In this document: positions 8,155 through 17,038 of the stretch, one piece after another
Layout of the letters: each line of letters opens with the position of its first letter
Numbering within the stretch: position 1 is the first letter of the stretch
Assembly: GCF_029962485.1 (NCBI RefSeq)
Contig: NZ_CP073638.1
Location: forward strand, 1,178,001 to 1,242,000
Direction of reading: 5' to 3'
DNA: 64,000 nucleotides
Origin: Burkholderia cepacia
Lineage (GTDB): Bacteria > Pseudomonadota > Gammaproteobacteria > Burkholderiales > Burkholderiaceae
Position numbers and translations under genes: made by a program
Notes under the pieces: generated by a model
Databases searched by the model: none
Told to the model about the DNA's origin: nothing
The model's input: only the letters and a program-made list of their open reading frames with translations

Positions 8155-9678
8155 ATGCCGAGTCGTACCCCGACCGCCTTATGGGCCCAGCAGTTCCGGC
8201 GGTCGTCGGCGTCGAGCCTGCAGGACCAGATCCGGCGCATGCTGGTCGCCGCGATCCTCGACGGCCAGCTCGCGCCCGATGCCGCCCTGCCGTCGAGCCG
8301 CGAGCTCGCCGATCAGCTCGGCGTCGCGCGCAACACCGTCGTGCTCGCGTACCAGATGCTCGTCGAAGAGGGCTACCTGATCTCGCGCGAACGCAGCGGG
8401 CACTTCGTGAACCCGAAGATGCTCGAAGGCGTGCCGGGCTTCGCAACCGCCAAGCCGGGCGAGAAGCCGGACGGCAACGACACGCCGGGCCGCCCCGCGT
8501 GGGAGAAGCGCATCGCGCATCCGCCGTCGAGGCAGCGCAACATCGTGAAGCCCGCGAACTGGCAGCACTACGAATTCCCGTTCATCTACGGGCAGTTCGA
8601 CCAGTCGCTGTTCCCGACCAACGACTGGCGCGAATGCTGCCTGAAGGCGCTGTCGGTGATGGAGATCCGCAACTGGGCGCCCGACCTGATCGAGCGCGAC
8701 GACGAATCGCTGATCCAGCAGATTCGCACGCGCGTGCTGCCGCGACGCGGCGTGTTCGCGATGCCCGACGAGATCGTCGTCACGAACGGCTGCCAGCAGG
8801 CGCTGTACCTGATCGCGGACCTGCTGTGCGGCAAGCACACGACGGTCGGCTTCGAGAACCCCGGCTATCCCGACGCGCGCAACATCTTCGAGAACCGCAA
8901 CGCGCGGCTGCTGCCGCTGCCCGTCGACGGCCACGGGATCGCGCCCGATGCGCTCGGCGACACGCTGTCACGCTGCGACTACGTGTACGTGACGCCGAGC
9001 CATCAGTGCCCGACCACCGCGACGATGCCGGTCGAGCGCCGCCGCGCGCTGCTCGATTGCGCGCAGCAGCACGACTTTGTGATCATCGAGGACGACTACG
9101 AGAGCGAGAACACGTTCTCCGGCACGCCGCATCCGGCGCTGAAGAGCCTCGACACGGCAGACCGCGTGATCTACGTCGGCAGCCTGTCGAAGACGTTCGC
9201 GCCGGGCCTGCGGCTCGGCTACGTGGTCGGGCCGCGCGAGCTGATCCGCGAGTTGCGCGCGCTGCGGCGACTGATGGTGCGCCATCCGGTCGCGTACATT
9301 CAGCGCGCATTCGCGACCTTTCTCGCGCTCGGCCATCACGACGCGCTGCTGCGCCGGCTTGCCCATGCATACAGCGAGCGCTCGCAGGCGCTGATGGCGG
9401 CGCTCGATGCGCATTTGCCGGAAGCGCGCTACGTGCCCGTGACGGGTGGCGCGTCGTGCTGGGTCGAGGGACCGGCGTGGCTCGATGCGGCGCGGCTCGC
9501 GGCAGATGCGCAGGAGGCCGGGATTCTGATCGAACCGGGCGGCGTGTTCTTCACGAACGACGACAGCAATGCGCGCCGCTGCTTCCGGATGGGTTTCTCC
9601 GCGATTCCGCTCGAGCGGATCGAGCCCGGCGTGCGGGCGCTGGCGGAATGCATGCGCTCGCAAAAGCCGGGCGCCTGA
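8155..9678 (+). CDS. MocR-family regulator (GntR helix-turn-helix fused to PLP aminotransferase domain), TauR-like
   Basis: 507 residues, ATG 8155 with AGGAGGAAGC in front. An N-terminal GntR winged helix (QDQIRRMLVAAILDGQL, then LPSSRELADQLGVARNTVV, residues 20-75) is joined through a linker to a class I aminotransferase domain with the PLP lysine near residue 346 in SLSKTFAPGLRLGY. MocR proteins sense PLP adducts of amines; TauR, which controls taurine use, is the family member closest in idea, given the xsc cluster downstream. GabR and PdxR are alternatives. It is divergent from the GNAT-aldehyde dehydrogenase pair, which is its most likely target. Confidence 0.85.
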   Translation: MPSRTPTALWAQQFRRSSASSLQDQIRRMLVAAILDGQLAPDAALPSSRELADQLGVARNTVVLAYQMLVEEGYLISRERSGHFVNPKMLEGVPGFATAKPGEKPDGNDTPGRPAWEKRIAHPPSRQRNIVKPANWQHYEFPFIYGQFDQSLFPTNDWRECCLKALSVMEIRNWAPDLIERDDESLIQQIRTRVLPRRGVFAMPDEIVVTNGCQQALYLIADLLCGKHTTVGFENPGYPDARNIFENRNARLLPLPVDGHGIAPDALGDTLSRCDYVYVTPSHQCPTTATMPVERRRALLDCAQQHDFVIIEDDYESENTFSGTPHPALKSLDTADRVIYVGSLSKTFAPGLRLGYVVGPRELIRELRALRRLMVRHPVAYIQRAFATFLALGHHDALLRRLAHAYSERSQALMAALDAHLPEARYVPVTGGASCWVEGPAWLDAARLAADAQEAGILIEPGGVFFTNDDSNARRCFRMGFSAIPLERIEPGVRALAECMRSQKPGA

Positions 9679-9793
9679 CCGGATGCGAACAGGTGTCGCG
9701 CAGCGGATCGCGCGACGTCACGCTTTCATCGACCACAATCACGCATCCGGCAACGATCTCGGCTTTCGTTGAGCCGGAAGGATGACATCGGTG

Positions 9794-9825
9794 CCGCAAG
9801 CGTCGCTCCCGTGCGACGCTTGCGG
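9794..9825 (+). terminator. Perfect 13-bp hairpin downstream of the MocR gene
   Basis: CCGCAAGCGTCGC (9794-9806) pairs without mismatch with GCGACGCTTGCGG (9813-9825) around a six-base loop. It begins 115 bases after the MocR stop codon. There is no T-run, so it may be a Rho-independent-like terminator or an RNA 3' end stabiliser. Confidence 0.45.
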
Positions 9826-10206
9826 ATGCCCGTCGTAACGATCGATCGCGTTGCCCCTGAAGGGCACGCCTGCGGGCCTCCGTTCGAGTACCGGTCGCCT
9901 TCACGCACGCAACACGCATCGACTCGATCGGCACGTTGTTGCCCGCTTTGTCGCAAGGCACGGCTTTCGCCACTCGCACTCCGAATCCGTTTCACCCGCC
10001 GATACCACGCCACTGCCCGCCATCGTTTCCATTCGTTTAGTAAATCTAATAAAAACATTACAAATCCGTTATTCGGATTGACAGCGAATTCATACGAATC
10101 CTAGTGTTACGACGCAACAAGACGGCAACAAACCACAGCGATTCCGCGATTCGATCGTCGGGATCGTCAAGGCAAAAAAATGCATCTCCAACTGGAGGGG
10201 GCGATC
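9826..10206. other. Intergenic region with promoter for the GH92 gene
   Basis: The 528-base gap between the MocR and GH92 genes contains the hairpin at 9794-9825 and an AT-rich block at 10025-10110 unlike the surrounding GC-rich DNA. I see no convincing gene. The AT-rich block holds the candidate promoter listed separately. Confidence 0.5.
10078..10107 (+). promoter_or_regulatory. Candidate sigma-70 promoter of the GH92 gene
   Basis: A perfect TTGACA at 10078-10083 is followed after 18 bases by TAGTGT, a weak -10. Just upstream, AATCCG and CGGATT form an inverted repeat (10062-10078) overlapping the -35, a possible operator. The block is about 100 bases upstream of the start codon. Confidence 0.4.
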
Positions 10207-13101
10207 ATGAATCGATTCACGACGCTTGCGGCGTTGCTCGCCGCGGCGTGCGCGTTGAGCGGGTGCGGTGGCGGTGACGGCAGCGACGGAACAGCGGCGT
10301 CGATACTGGCCGCGCATCCGGCGGAATCCTCGGCCGAGGCGGCCGACACGACGAATCTCGACGACAACCGCGGCCTGTCGCTGACGCAGTATGTCGACCC
10401 GCTGATCGGCACACTCGCGAGCAATTCGCCGAACCCGGTGCCGGCGGGACAGGCCGGCAGCGTCGTGCCGGCCGCCGGGCTGCCGTCGGGCATGGTGCAA
10501 TGGGCGCCCGACACCAACACCACGCCGGCGCCGAACGACAGCAAGGAGCCGAACTCGCCCGCCGGTTACTACTACGACATTCATTCGATCCAGGGTTTCA
10601 GCGTCACGCACATGCCAGGCGCCGGCTGCAGCGGCAACAACGGCGAATTCCCCGTCATGCCGACCACCGACGCAACGCAACTCGTTCCGACCTTCAGTCA
10701 TGCGAACGAAACGGCTCGACCCGGCTACTATTCTGTCCTGCTCGATTCGCAGATCAAGGTGGAACTGACCGCCACCCTGCGCACCGGCTTCGGCCGGTTC
10801 ACCTACCCGGCCGGCAAACCCGCGCTGCTGGTGCTCGACGCGACGCGCACCAATACCAAGACCTCGACCACCGGCGCGATCACGCAGGTTTCCGGCAGCG
10901 CGATCTCAGGCAGCACGATCGGTGGCGGCTTCTGCGGCAACTCGGTGCCGGTACCCGTCTACTTCTATGCCGCGTTCGACCAGGCCTTCACGTCGGCGTC
11001 GATTTCGCACGGCGTGGCGCAACTCGGCTTCCGCCCCGGCCAGGCGGTCGGGATGAAGATCGGCATTTCGTACGTCAGCGTCGCCAATGCAAAGGCCAAC
11101 CTCGACGCGGAAAATCGCGGCTGGGACTTCGAGGGCGTACGCACGCAGGCGGACCACAGCTGGAACGACCGCCTCAATGCGATCCGCGTGGCGGGCGGCA
11201 CGCTCGACGCGAAGAAGAAGTTCTACACGGCGCTCTATCACGCGCTGTGGGCGCCCAGTACCTTCAGCGACGTGAACGGCCAGTACATCGGCTTCGACAA
11301 CACCGTGCACCAGCTCGCCAAAGGCCAGAAGGCGCAGTATTCGTCGTTCTCGGGCTGGGACATCTACCGTTCGCTGATCCAGCTCAAGGCGATCCTCAAC
11401 CCGTCCGAGACCAGCGACATGATCCAGTCGCTCGTCAACGACGCCGATCAGTGCGGCGCGATTCCGCACTGGGTCAACGACAACGTCGAGGACGGCGTGA
11501 TGCCGGGCGATGCCGGCTCGCTGATCGTCGCGAGCGCCCATGCATTCGGCGCACGGCGCTTCGATACCCGGTCCGCGCTGCAGCACATGGTGAAGATGGC
11601 GAACATCCCCGGCACCGCCTGCAACAACGTGACCACCAACGGTGGCCGCGCGAGCTACCTGCAGGGCGGCTACATCACCGGCGGAGAGTGGGGACAGGCT
11701 TCGTCGACGCTCGAATACACGAGCAGCGACTTCGCGATCTCGCGCTTTGCCGGCGCACTCGGCGATACCGCCACGCAGCGCATGCTGCTGAGCCGCTCGG
11801 CCTACTGGCAGAACCTGCTCAATACCGCGCTGACGCCGCCGCTGATCGCGGCGCGGCAATCGAACGGCGCGTGGATACCCGAAACGCCGAGCAGCGGCGA
11901 CAACTATGTGGAGGGCAACGCCGAACAGTACACGTGGATGGTGCCGTACAACGCGGCTGGCCTGTTCGCGCAACTGGGCGGCAATACGGCCGTGACGTCG
12001 CGGCTCGACCAGTTCTTCACGGTGCTCAATGCCGGCCTGAGCCTGCCGAACTTCTACATGGGCAACGAGCCGACCTTCGAGGTGCCGTGGCTCTACAACT
12101 GGGCCGCGCAACCGTCGGGCACGCAGCGCGTGGTGCAGCAGATCATGGGCAGCGCGTTCGGCACCGGCCCCGACGGCCTGCCGGGCAACGACGACCTCGG
12201 CGCCGTGTCGGGCTGGTACGTGTGGGGCGCGCTGGGCCTGTACCCGCAGATCCCCGGCGTGGCGGGCCTGGCGATCGGCAGCCCGCAGTTCCCGCAGATC
12301 GACGTGCGGCTCGGCAACGGCCACACCTGGCGGATCCGCGCCGCAGGCGCGCCGGCCTCGAGCTATGTGCAGTCGCTGTCGATCAACGGCCGCGCGCACC
12401 CTGCCGCATGGGTCGCCTATGACGACATCGCCAACGGCGCGACGCTGCACTTCGCGATGGGCAGCGCACCGTCGCAATGGGGCGTGCAGACGCAGCCGCC
12501 GTCGTTCGGCGTGCCGGTGGCGGTCAACTCGGCCGACAGCTACAACAACCGCGGCTTCAGCGTGGATGGCGCGACCAATACCGACGGCCAGGGCGCGGAC
12601 TTCGACGGCAGCCTGTTCAGCTACTCGATCAATGCGCTGGGCGCGGCGGGCGTGCAGCCGGGCAAGCCGTTCGCGGTGGCCGGCGCCAGCGTGACGGTGG
12701 CGGGCGGGCCGCTCTCGCTCGACAACACCGTGACCGTCGGCCAGACCGTGATGCTGCCGCCGGGATCGTCCGGCACCGGCGTCGTGGTGCTCGGTTCGGC
12801 CAACAACGGCCCGAGCAGCGGCACCGCGCAGCTGAACTTCGCGGACGGGTCGAGTCAGGCCGTCACGCTGGCCTTCGACGACTGGACGCTGAACGGCGGC
12901 AGTGCGAGCCCAAGCTCGACGGTGGCCGTCACGATGGCCTACCGCAATGCCGGCAACGGTCAGCAGGACAACGTCAAGACCTACATCTTCGCGCAGAAGA
13001 TTCCCGTGCCGCCCGGCAAGGCAGTGACGAGCATCGTGCTGCCGCGGCAGGTCAGCGCCGGCAAGATGCACGTGTTCGGCATCGGCATGACGGCTTCGTG
13101 A
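10207..13101 (+). CDS. GH92 family alpha-mannosidase-like lipoprotein
   Basis: 964 residues from ATG 10207 (GGAGG spaced 7 bases). The signal peptide MNRFTTLAALLAAACALSGC ends in a lipobox, so it is a lipid-anchored exported enzyme. The N-terminal beta-sandwich begins YVDPLIGT and leads into the (alpha/alpha)6 catalytic domain: SSFSGWDIYRS, VEGNAEQYTWMVPYN (near residue 567) and GNDDLGAVSGWYVW (near 659), the calcium and acid/base regions of glycoside hydrolase family 92, exo-acting alpha-mannosidases. About 180 extra C-terminal residues from about 770 on look like a beta-sandwich carbohydrate-binding module. GH92 is typical of Bacteroidetes and uncommon in Proteobacteria. It is a single-gene unit with its own promoter and terminator; no transporter accompanies it. 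Confidence 0.88.
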   Translation: MNRFTTLAALLAAACALSGCGGGDGSDGTAASILAAHPAESSAEAADTTNLDDNRGLSLTQYVDPLIGTLASNSPNPVPAGQAGSVVPAAGLPSGMVQWAPDTNTTPAPNDSKEPNSPAGYYYDIHSIQGFSVTHMPGAGCSGNNGEFPVMPTTDATQLVPTFSHANETARPGYYSVLLDSQIKVELTATLRTGFGRFTYPAGKPALLVLDATRTNTKTSTTGAITQVSGSAISGSTIGGGFCGNSVPVPVYFYAAFDQAFTSASISHGVAQLGFRPGQAVGMKIGISYVSVANAKANLDAENRGWDFEGVRTQADHSWNDRLNAIRVAGGTLDAKKKFYTALYHALWAPSTFSDVNGQYIGFDNTVHQLAKGQKAQYSSFSGWDIYRSLIQLKAILNPSETSDMIQSLVNDADQCGAIPHWVNDNVEDGVMPGDAGSLIVASAHAFGARRFDTRSALQHMVKMANIPGTACNNVTTNGGRASYLQGGYITGGEWGQASSTLEYTSSDFAISRFAGALGDTATQRMLLSRSAYWQNLLNTALTPPLIAARQSNGAWIPETPSSGDNYVEGNAEQYTWMVPYNAAGLFAQLGGNTAVTSRLDQFFTVLNAGLSLPNFYMGNEPTFEVPWLYNWAAQPSGTQRVVQQIMGSAFGTGPDGLPGNDDLGAVSGWYVWGALGLYPQIPGVAGLAIGSPQFPQIDVRLGNGHTWRIRAAGAPASSYVQSLSINGRAHPAAWVAYDDIANGATLHFAMGSAPSQWGVQTQPPSFGVPVAVNSADSYNNRGFSVDGATNTDGQGADFDGSLFSYSINALGAAGVQPGKPFAVAGASVTVAGGPLSLDNTVTVGQTVMLPPGSSGTGVVVLGSANNGPSSGTAQLNFADGSSQAVTLAFDDWTLNGGSASPSSTVAVTMAYRNAGNGQQDNVKTYIFAQKIPVPPGKAVTSIVLPRQVSAGKMHVFGIGMTAS

Positions 13102-13116
13102 TGCCCGCATGACCCA

Positions 13117-13149
13117 CGGGGGCACATCGCACGCGACGATGTGCCCCCG
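13117..13149 (+). terminator. Terminator hairpin after the GH92 gene
   Basis: CGGGGGCACATCG (13117-13129) pairs perfectly with CGATGTGCCCCCG (13137-13149) around a seven-base loop, 16 bases after the stop codon. The T-run is missing, as often in this GC range. Confidence 0.65.
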
Positions 13150-13498
13150 GCTCCTCCTGCTTGCCTGCGTCGCGCGACGTGAAAACCTGCTCGGTCGAAG
13201 CCAGTTCACTCCCGACGCCAATCTCCCCCCCTTCCGCCACTGTCCGCGCACGCCACGCTCATCGACCTGATTCAACGTCGCGTCATGCGAGACGGCACGC
13301 ATTCGGATCAAGCCGCGCGTCCCACCACGTCGGCAACGCCATGAACAGGCGAACGCGCCCTGCGTCCGCCGCTGGCCCAACCGAAACCCCCGAACTGGCG
13401 CTACCGCCAAAAACGAGCGCTCACTAACGTGTCGATACCGCGTGCCGCATGCGCGCCAGCGCCTTGCACACCGCCCACCATTCGACAGGAGACACGTT
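13150..13498. other. Intergenic region without visible gene
   Basis: About 350 bases between the GH92 terminator and the SnoaL-like gene. Base composition is slightly lower in GC than the neighbours. I find no gene, repeat or clear promoter; only the ribosome binding site AGGAGA at the right end is evident. Confidence 0.4.
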
Positions 13499-13897
13499 AT
13501 GTCCGACACGCTCACCGCCCCCGCCACGGCCGCCACGCTCGCGGCGTTTTCCGACGCCTTCAACCGGCACGACGCCAATGCACTGATGGGCTTCATGACC
13601 GAAGACTGCGTGTTCGACGCGGCCGGCGGCCCCGACATCCACGGTACGCGCTTCGTCGGCCGCGACGCCGTGCGCGCCGCGTTCGAGGCCGTGTTCAAGA
13701 CCTTCCCCGACGCACATTGGGGCAATGGCCGTCACTACGTCGCCAGCGAGCGCGGCGTATCCGAGTGGGTGTTCACGGGCACACACGCCGAAGGCTGGCG
13801 CATCGAGGCCGAAGGCTGCGACCTGTTCGAGTTCCGTGACGGGCTGATCGCCGTCAAGCGCGCATTCCGCAAGGAACGGCCGAAGCAGCCGGCCTGA
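13499..13897 (+). CDS. NTF2/SnoaL-like domain protein
   Basis: 132 residues from ATG 13499 with AGGAGACACGTT in front. The sequence LAAFSDAFNRHDANALMGFM, then EDCVFDAAGG, RFVGRDAVRAAFEAVFKTFP and DLFEFRDGLIAVKRAFRKE follows the cone-shaped NTF2-like fold of the SnoaL/ketosteroid isomerase group. Such proteins act as small isomerases, hydrolases or ligand binders. It stands alone ahead of xsc with a 171-base gap holding a promoter, so it need not belong to the sulfonate pathway. Function unknown. Confidence 0.75.
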   Translation: MSDTLTAPATAATLAAFSDAFNRHDANALMGFMTEDCVFDAAGGPDIHGTRFVGRDAVRAAFEAVFKTFPDAHWGNGRHYVASERGVSEWVFTGTHAEGWRIEAEGCDLFEFRDGLIAVKRAFRKERPKQPA

Positions 13898-13997
13898 ACG
13901 CGCCCCTCGCGCGCAAGCCGGGCTACCCAGCCTCGCGCGCGTTTTGAAACGAATCATTTCATTTCATTCCACATTCCCCGGCAGCAGCTGGAATGAC

Positions 13998-14043
13998 TTG
14001 ACCGGCTTTTCCCGGCAAATAGCATCTGGAACAAGACGTTCCA
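13998..14043 (+). promoter_or_regulatory. Candidate xsc promoter with palindromic operator
   Basis: TTGACC (13998-14003) and TAGCAT (14020-14025) with 16 bases between look like a sigma-70 promoter. Directly downstream TGGAAC-AAGAC-GTTCCA (14027-14043) is a perfect 6-bp palindrome lying about where transcription would start, a position suited to a repressor. A related half, CTGGAATGAC, lies at 13988-13997. Confidence 0.45.
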
Positions 14044-14068
14044 TTAATTGAACAATCGGAGACAACCC

Positions 14069-15886
14069 ATGAGCGAACAATCCACTTCCCTGCGTGCATC
14101 GACCAGCGGCCCGCAGGACATGACGCCGTCCGAAGCCTTCGTCGAAACCCTCGCGGCCAACGGCGTGACCGACATGTTCGGCATCATGGGCTCCGCGTTC
14201 ATGGATGCGATGGATATCTTCGCGCCGGCCGGCATCCGCCTGATCCCGGTCGTGCACGAACAGGGCGCGGGCCACATGGCCGACGGCTATGCCCGCGTGT
14301 CGGGCCGTCACGGCGTCGTAATCGGCCAGAACGGCCCCGGCATCAGCAACTGCGTGACGGCCATCGCGGCCGCTTACTGGGCGCACAGCCCGGTCGTGAT
14401 CGTCACACCCGAAGCCGGCACGATGGGCATCGGCCTCGGCGGCTTCCAGGAAGCGAACCAGTTGCCGATGTTCCAGGAATTCACGAAGTACCAGGGCCAC
14501 GTCACGCACCCGGCGCGGATGGCCGAATTCACCGCGCGCTGCTTCGACCGCGCACAGGCCGAGATGGGCCCGACGCAACTGAACATTCCGCGCGACTACT
14601 TCTACGGCAAGGTCAAGGTCGAGATCCCGCAACCGCGCCGGCTCGATCGCGGCGCCGGCGGCGAGCAGAGCCTCGACGATGCGGCCGAACTGATCGCGCA
14701 GGCGAAGTTCCCGGTGATCATCTCGGGCGGCGGCGTCGTGATGGCCGACGCGATCGAGGAATGCAAGGCGCTCGCCGAGCGGCTCGGCGCGCCGGTCGTC
14801 AACAGCTACCTGCACAACGATTCGTTCCCGGCGAACCACCCGCTGTGGTGCGGCCCGCTCGGCTACCAGGGCTCGAAGGCCGCGATGAAGCTGCTGTCTC
14901 GCGCGGACGTCGTGATCGCGCTCGGCTCGCGCCTCGGGCCGTTCGGCACGCTGCCGCAGCACGGGATGGACTACTGGCCGAAGGACGCGAAGATCATCCA
15001 GATCGACGCCGACCACAAGATGCTCGGCCTCGTGAAGAAGATCTCGGTCGGCATCTGCGGCGACGCGAAGGCCGCGGCCGTCGCACTCACGCAGCGCCTT
15101 GAAGGCCGCACGCTCGCGAGCGACGGCTCGCGCGGCGAGCGCGCCGACCAGATCGCGACCGAAAAGGCCGCGTGGGAAAAGGAACTCGACGACTGGACGC
15201 ACGAGCGCGACGCGTACAGCCTCGACATGATCGACGAGCAGAAGAACGAAAAGACCTTCAACGGCGGCCGCTACCTGCATCCGCGCCAGGTGCTGCGCGA
15301 ACTCGAGAAGGCGATGCCCGAGGACGTGATGGTGTCGACCGACATCGGCAACATCAACTCGGTCGCGAACAGCTACTTGCGCTTCAACAAGCCGCGCAGC
15401 TTCTTCGCGGCGATGAGCTGGGGCAACTGCGGCTACGCGTTCCCGACGATCATCGGCGCGAAGGTTGCCGCCCCGCACCGCCCGGCCGTGTCGTATGCGG
15501 GCGACGGCGCGTGGGGCATGAGCCTGATGGAGACGATGACCTGCGTGCGCCACAACATCCCGGTCACGGCCGTCGTGTTCCACAACCGTCAATGGGGTGC
15601 GGAGAAGAAGAACCAGGTCGACTTCTACAACCGCCGCTTCGTCGCCGGTGAACTCGACAACCAGAGCTTCGCGGAGATCGCGCGGGCGATGGGCGCCGAA
15701 GGCATCACGGTCGACCGTCTCGAGGATGTCGGCCCCGCACTCAAGCGCGCGATCGACATGCAGATGAACGAAGGCAAGACGACGATCATCGAGATCATGT
15801 GCACGCGCGAGCTCGGCGATCCGTTCCGCCGCGATGCGCTGTCGAAGCCGGTGCGCATGCTCGACAAGTACAAGGACTACGTATGA
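14069..15886 (+). CDS. xsc: Sulfoacetaldehyde acetyltransferase
   Basis: 605 residues from ATG 14069 (CGGAGACAACCC upstream). Xsc is a thiamine-diphosphate enzyme that converts sulfoacetaldehyde plus phosphate to acetyl phosphate and sulfite, the carbon-sulfur bond cleavage step of taurine and other C2 sulfonate degradation. The fold is acetolactate-synthase-like: the N-terminal domain with the cofactor-activating Glu64 in VVHEQGAGHMADGYARVSG, a central domain, and the C-terminal ThDP site YAGDGAWGMSLMETM. The family-specific ending GDPFRRDALSKPVRMLDKY is present. Pta and a TauE-type exporter follow on the same strand. No taurine transaminase, dehydrogenase or transporter is in the window. 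Confidence 0.95.
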   Translation: MSEQSTSLRASTSGPQDMTPSEAFVETLAANGVTDMFGIMGSAFMDAMDIFAPAGIRLIPVVHEQGAGHMADGYARVSGRHGVVIGQNGPGISNCVTAIAAAYWAHSPVVIVTPEAGTMGIGLGGFQEANQLPMFQEFTKYQGHVTHPARMAEFTARCFDRAQAEMGPTQLNIPRDYFYGKVKVEIPQPRRLDRGAGGEQSLDDAAELIAQAKFPVIISGGGVVMADAIEECKALAERLGAPVVNSYLHNDSFPANHPLWCGPLGYQGSKAAMKLLSRADVVIALGSRLGPFGTLPQHGMDYWPKDAKIIQIDADHKMLGLVKKISVGICGDAKAAAVALTQRLEGRTLASDGSRGERADQIATEKAAWEKELDDWTHERDAYSLDMIDEQKNEKTFNGGRYLHPRQVLRELEKAMPEDVMVSTDIGNINSVANSYLRFNKPRSFFAAMSWGNCGYAFPTIIGAKVAAPHRPAVSYAGDGAWGMSLMETMTCVRHNIPVTAVVFHNRQWGAEKKNQVDFYNRRFVAGELDNQSFAEIARAMGAEGITVDRLEDVGPALKRAIDMQMNEGKTTIIEIMCTRELGDPFRRDALSKPVRMLDKYKDYV

Positions 15887-16003
15887 TGCCGCGTCGCTGA
15901 CGCAAGCGCTTCCGGCCGTGCCCTTCCCGCACGGCCGGCACCCGGCCGGACGCCGTGCCCCGTGCGGGCCGCCGCATCCGGCCTTTTTTACTTCGAATTC
16001 CCG

Positions 16004-17038
16004 ATGAAAGCCCTCGACCGCATTCTCGAATCCGCGCGCCGCCAGCCGATGCGCATCGCGCTGTGCGAAGCCGACGATCCGCGCGTGCTGCAAGCCGCCG
16101 CACGCGCGACGCGCGACGGCATCGCCCGCATCGTGCTCGTCGGCGACCGTGCGGCCATCCACGCGGCGGCCGCGCGCGACGCGATCGACCTCGACGGCAT
16201 GACGCTCGTCGATCCGGCTACCGCGCCGCAACGCGATGCGTATGCCGACGCGCTGCATGCGCTGCGCGCCAAAAAAGGCATGACCGCCGACGCGGCACGC
16301 GACGCAGTGCGCGACCCGTTGACCTGGGCGAACCTGATGGTGCGGCTCGGCGACGCGGACGGTTCGGTCGCGGGCGCCGTGCATGCGACCGCCGACGTCG
16401 TGCGCGCCGCAATCCAGCTGATCGGCGTCGATCCGGCCTTCCGGATCGTGTCGAGCTTCTTCCTGATGATGCTGTGCGAGCCGTTCCACACGATCAAGGG
16501 CGGGCTGATCTTCTCCGACTGCGCGCTCGTCGTCGATCCGGACGCCAACCAGCTCGCCGAGATCGCGATGGCCGCCGCCGACAGCGCGCTTGCGTTGCTC
16601 GGCGAGGCGCCGCGCGTCGCGATGCTGTCGTTCTCGACGAGCGGCAGCGCGCATCATGCGGCCGTCGACAAGGTGACGGCCGCGACCGCGCGCGTGCGCG
16701 CACTGCGCCCCGCCCTCGCGATCGACGGCGACGTGCAGCTCGACGCGGCGATCGTCACCGAGATCGCCGAGCGCAAGATCGCGCATTCGCAGGTGGGCGG
16801 CCACGCGAACGTGCTCGTGTTCCCGAGCCTCGAAGCCGGCAACATCGGCTACAAGCTCGCCGAGCGGATCGGCCGCGCGAAGGCCGTCGGCCCGCTGCTG
16901 CAGGGGTTGCGCCGGCCCGCGAACGACCTGTCGCGCGGCTGCGGCGCGGACGACGTGTATCACGTGATCGCGGCAACCACCGTGCAGGCGCAGGCGGCCG
17001 CGCAACGCGCCGCGACCGGCGAGGCCGCGCACGCATGA
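16004..17038 (+). CDS. pta: Phosphate acetyltransferase (short form)
   Basis: 344 residues from ATG 16004. It converts acetyl phosphate and CoA to acetyl-CoA and phosphate, the step after Xsc. PTA/PTB-family blocks visible: RIALCEADDPRVLQAA, MVRLGDADGSVAGAVH, FSTSGSAHHAAVDKV and FPSLEAGNIGYKLAERIG. It is the short single-domain form without the N-terminal DRTGG regulatory region of E. coli Pta, as usual for pta genes paired with xsc. The start has no clear ribosome binding site. It begins 117 bases after xsc, and its stop overlaps the next start as ATGA. Confidence 0.92.
   Translation: MKALDRILESARRQPMRIALCEADDPRVLQAAARATRDGIARIVLVGDRAAIHAAAARDAIDLDGMTLVDPATAPQRDAYADALHALRAKKGMTADAARDAVRDPLTWANLMVRLGDADGSVAGAVHATADVVRAAIQLIGVDPAFRIVSSFFLMMLCEPFHTIKGGLIFSDCALVVDPDANQLAEIAMAAADSALALLGEAPRVAMLSFSTSGSAHHAAVDKVTAATARVRALRPALAIDGDVQLDAAIVTEIAERKIAHSQVGGHANVLVFPSLEAGNIGYKLAERIGRAKAVGPLLQGLRRPANDLSRGCGADDVYHVIAATTVQAQAAAQRAATGEAAHA

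Noticed and set aside
13442..13498. Longer start for the SnoaL-like protein
   Set aside because: The inner ATG has AGGAGA at good spacing while the extension resembles no family member.
13964..17032. 1,022-codon reverse frame across xsc and pta
   Set aside because: Low-complexity His/Arg/Val composition, no family features, and it overlaps two certain genes.
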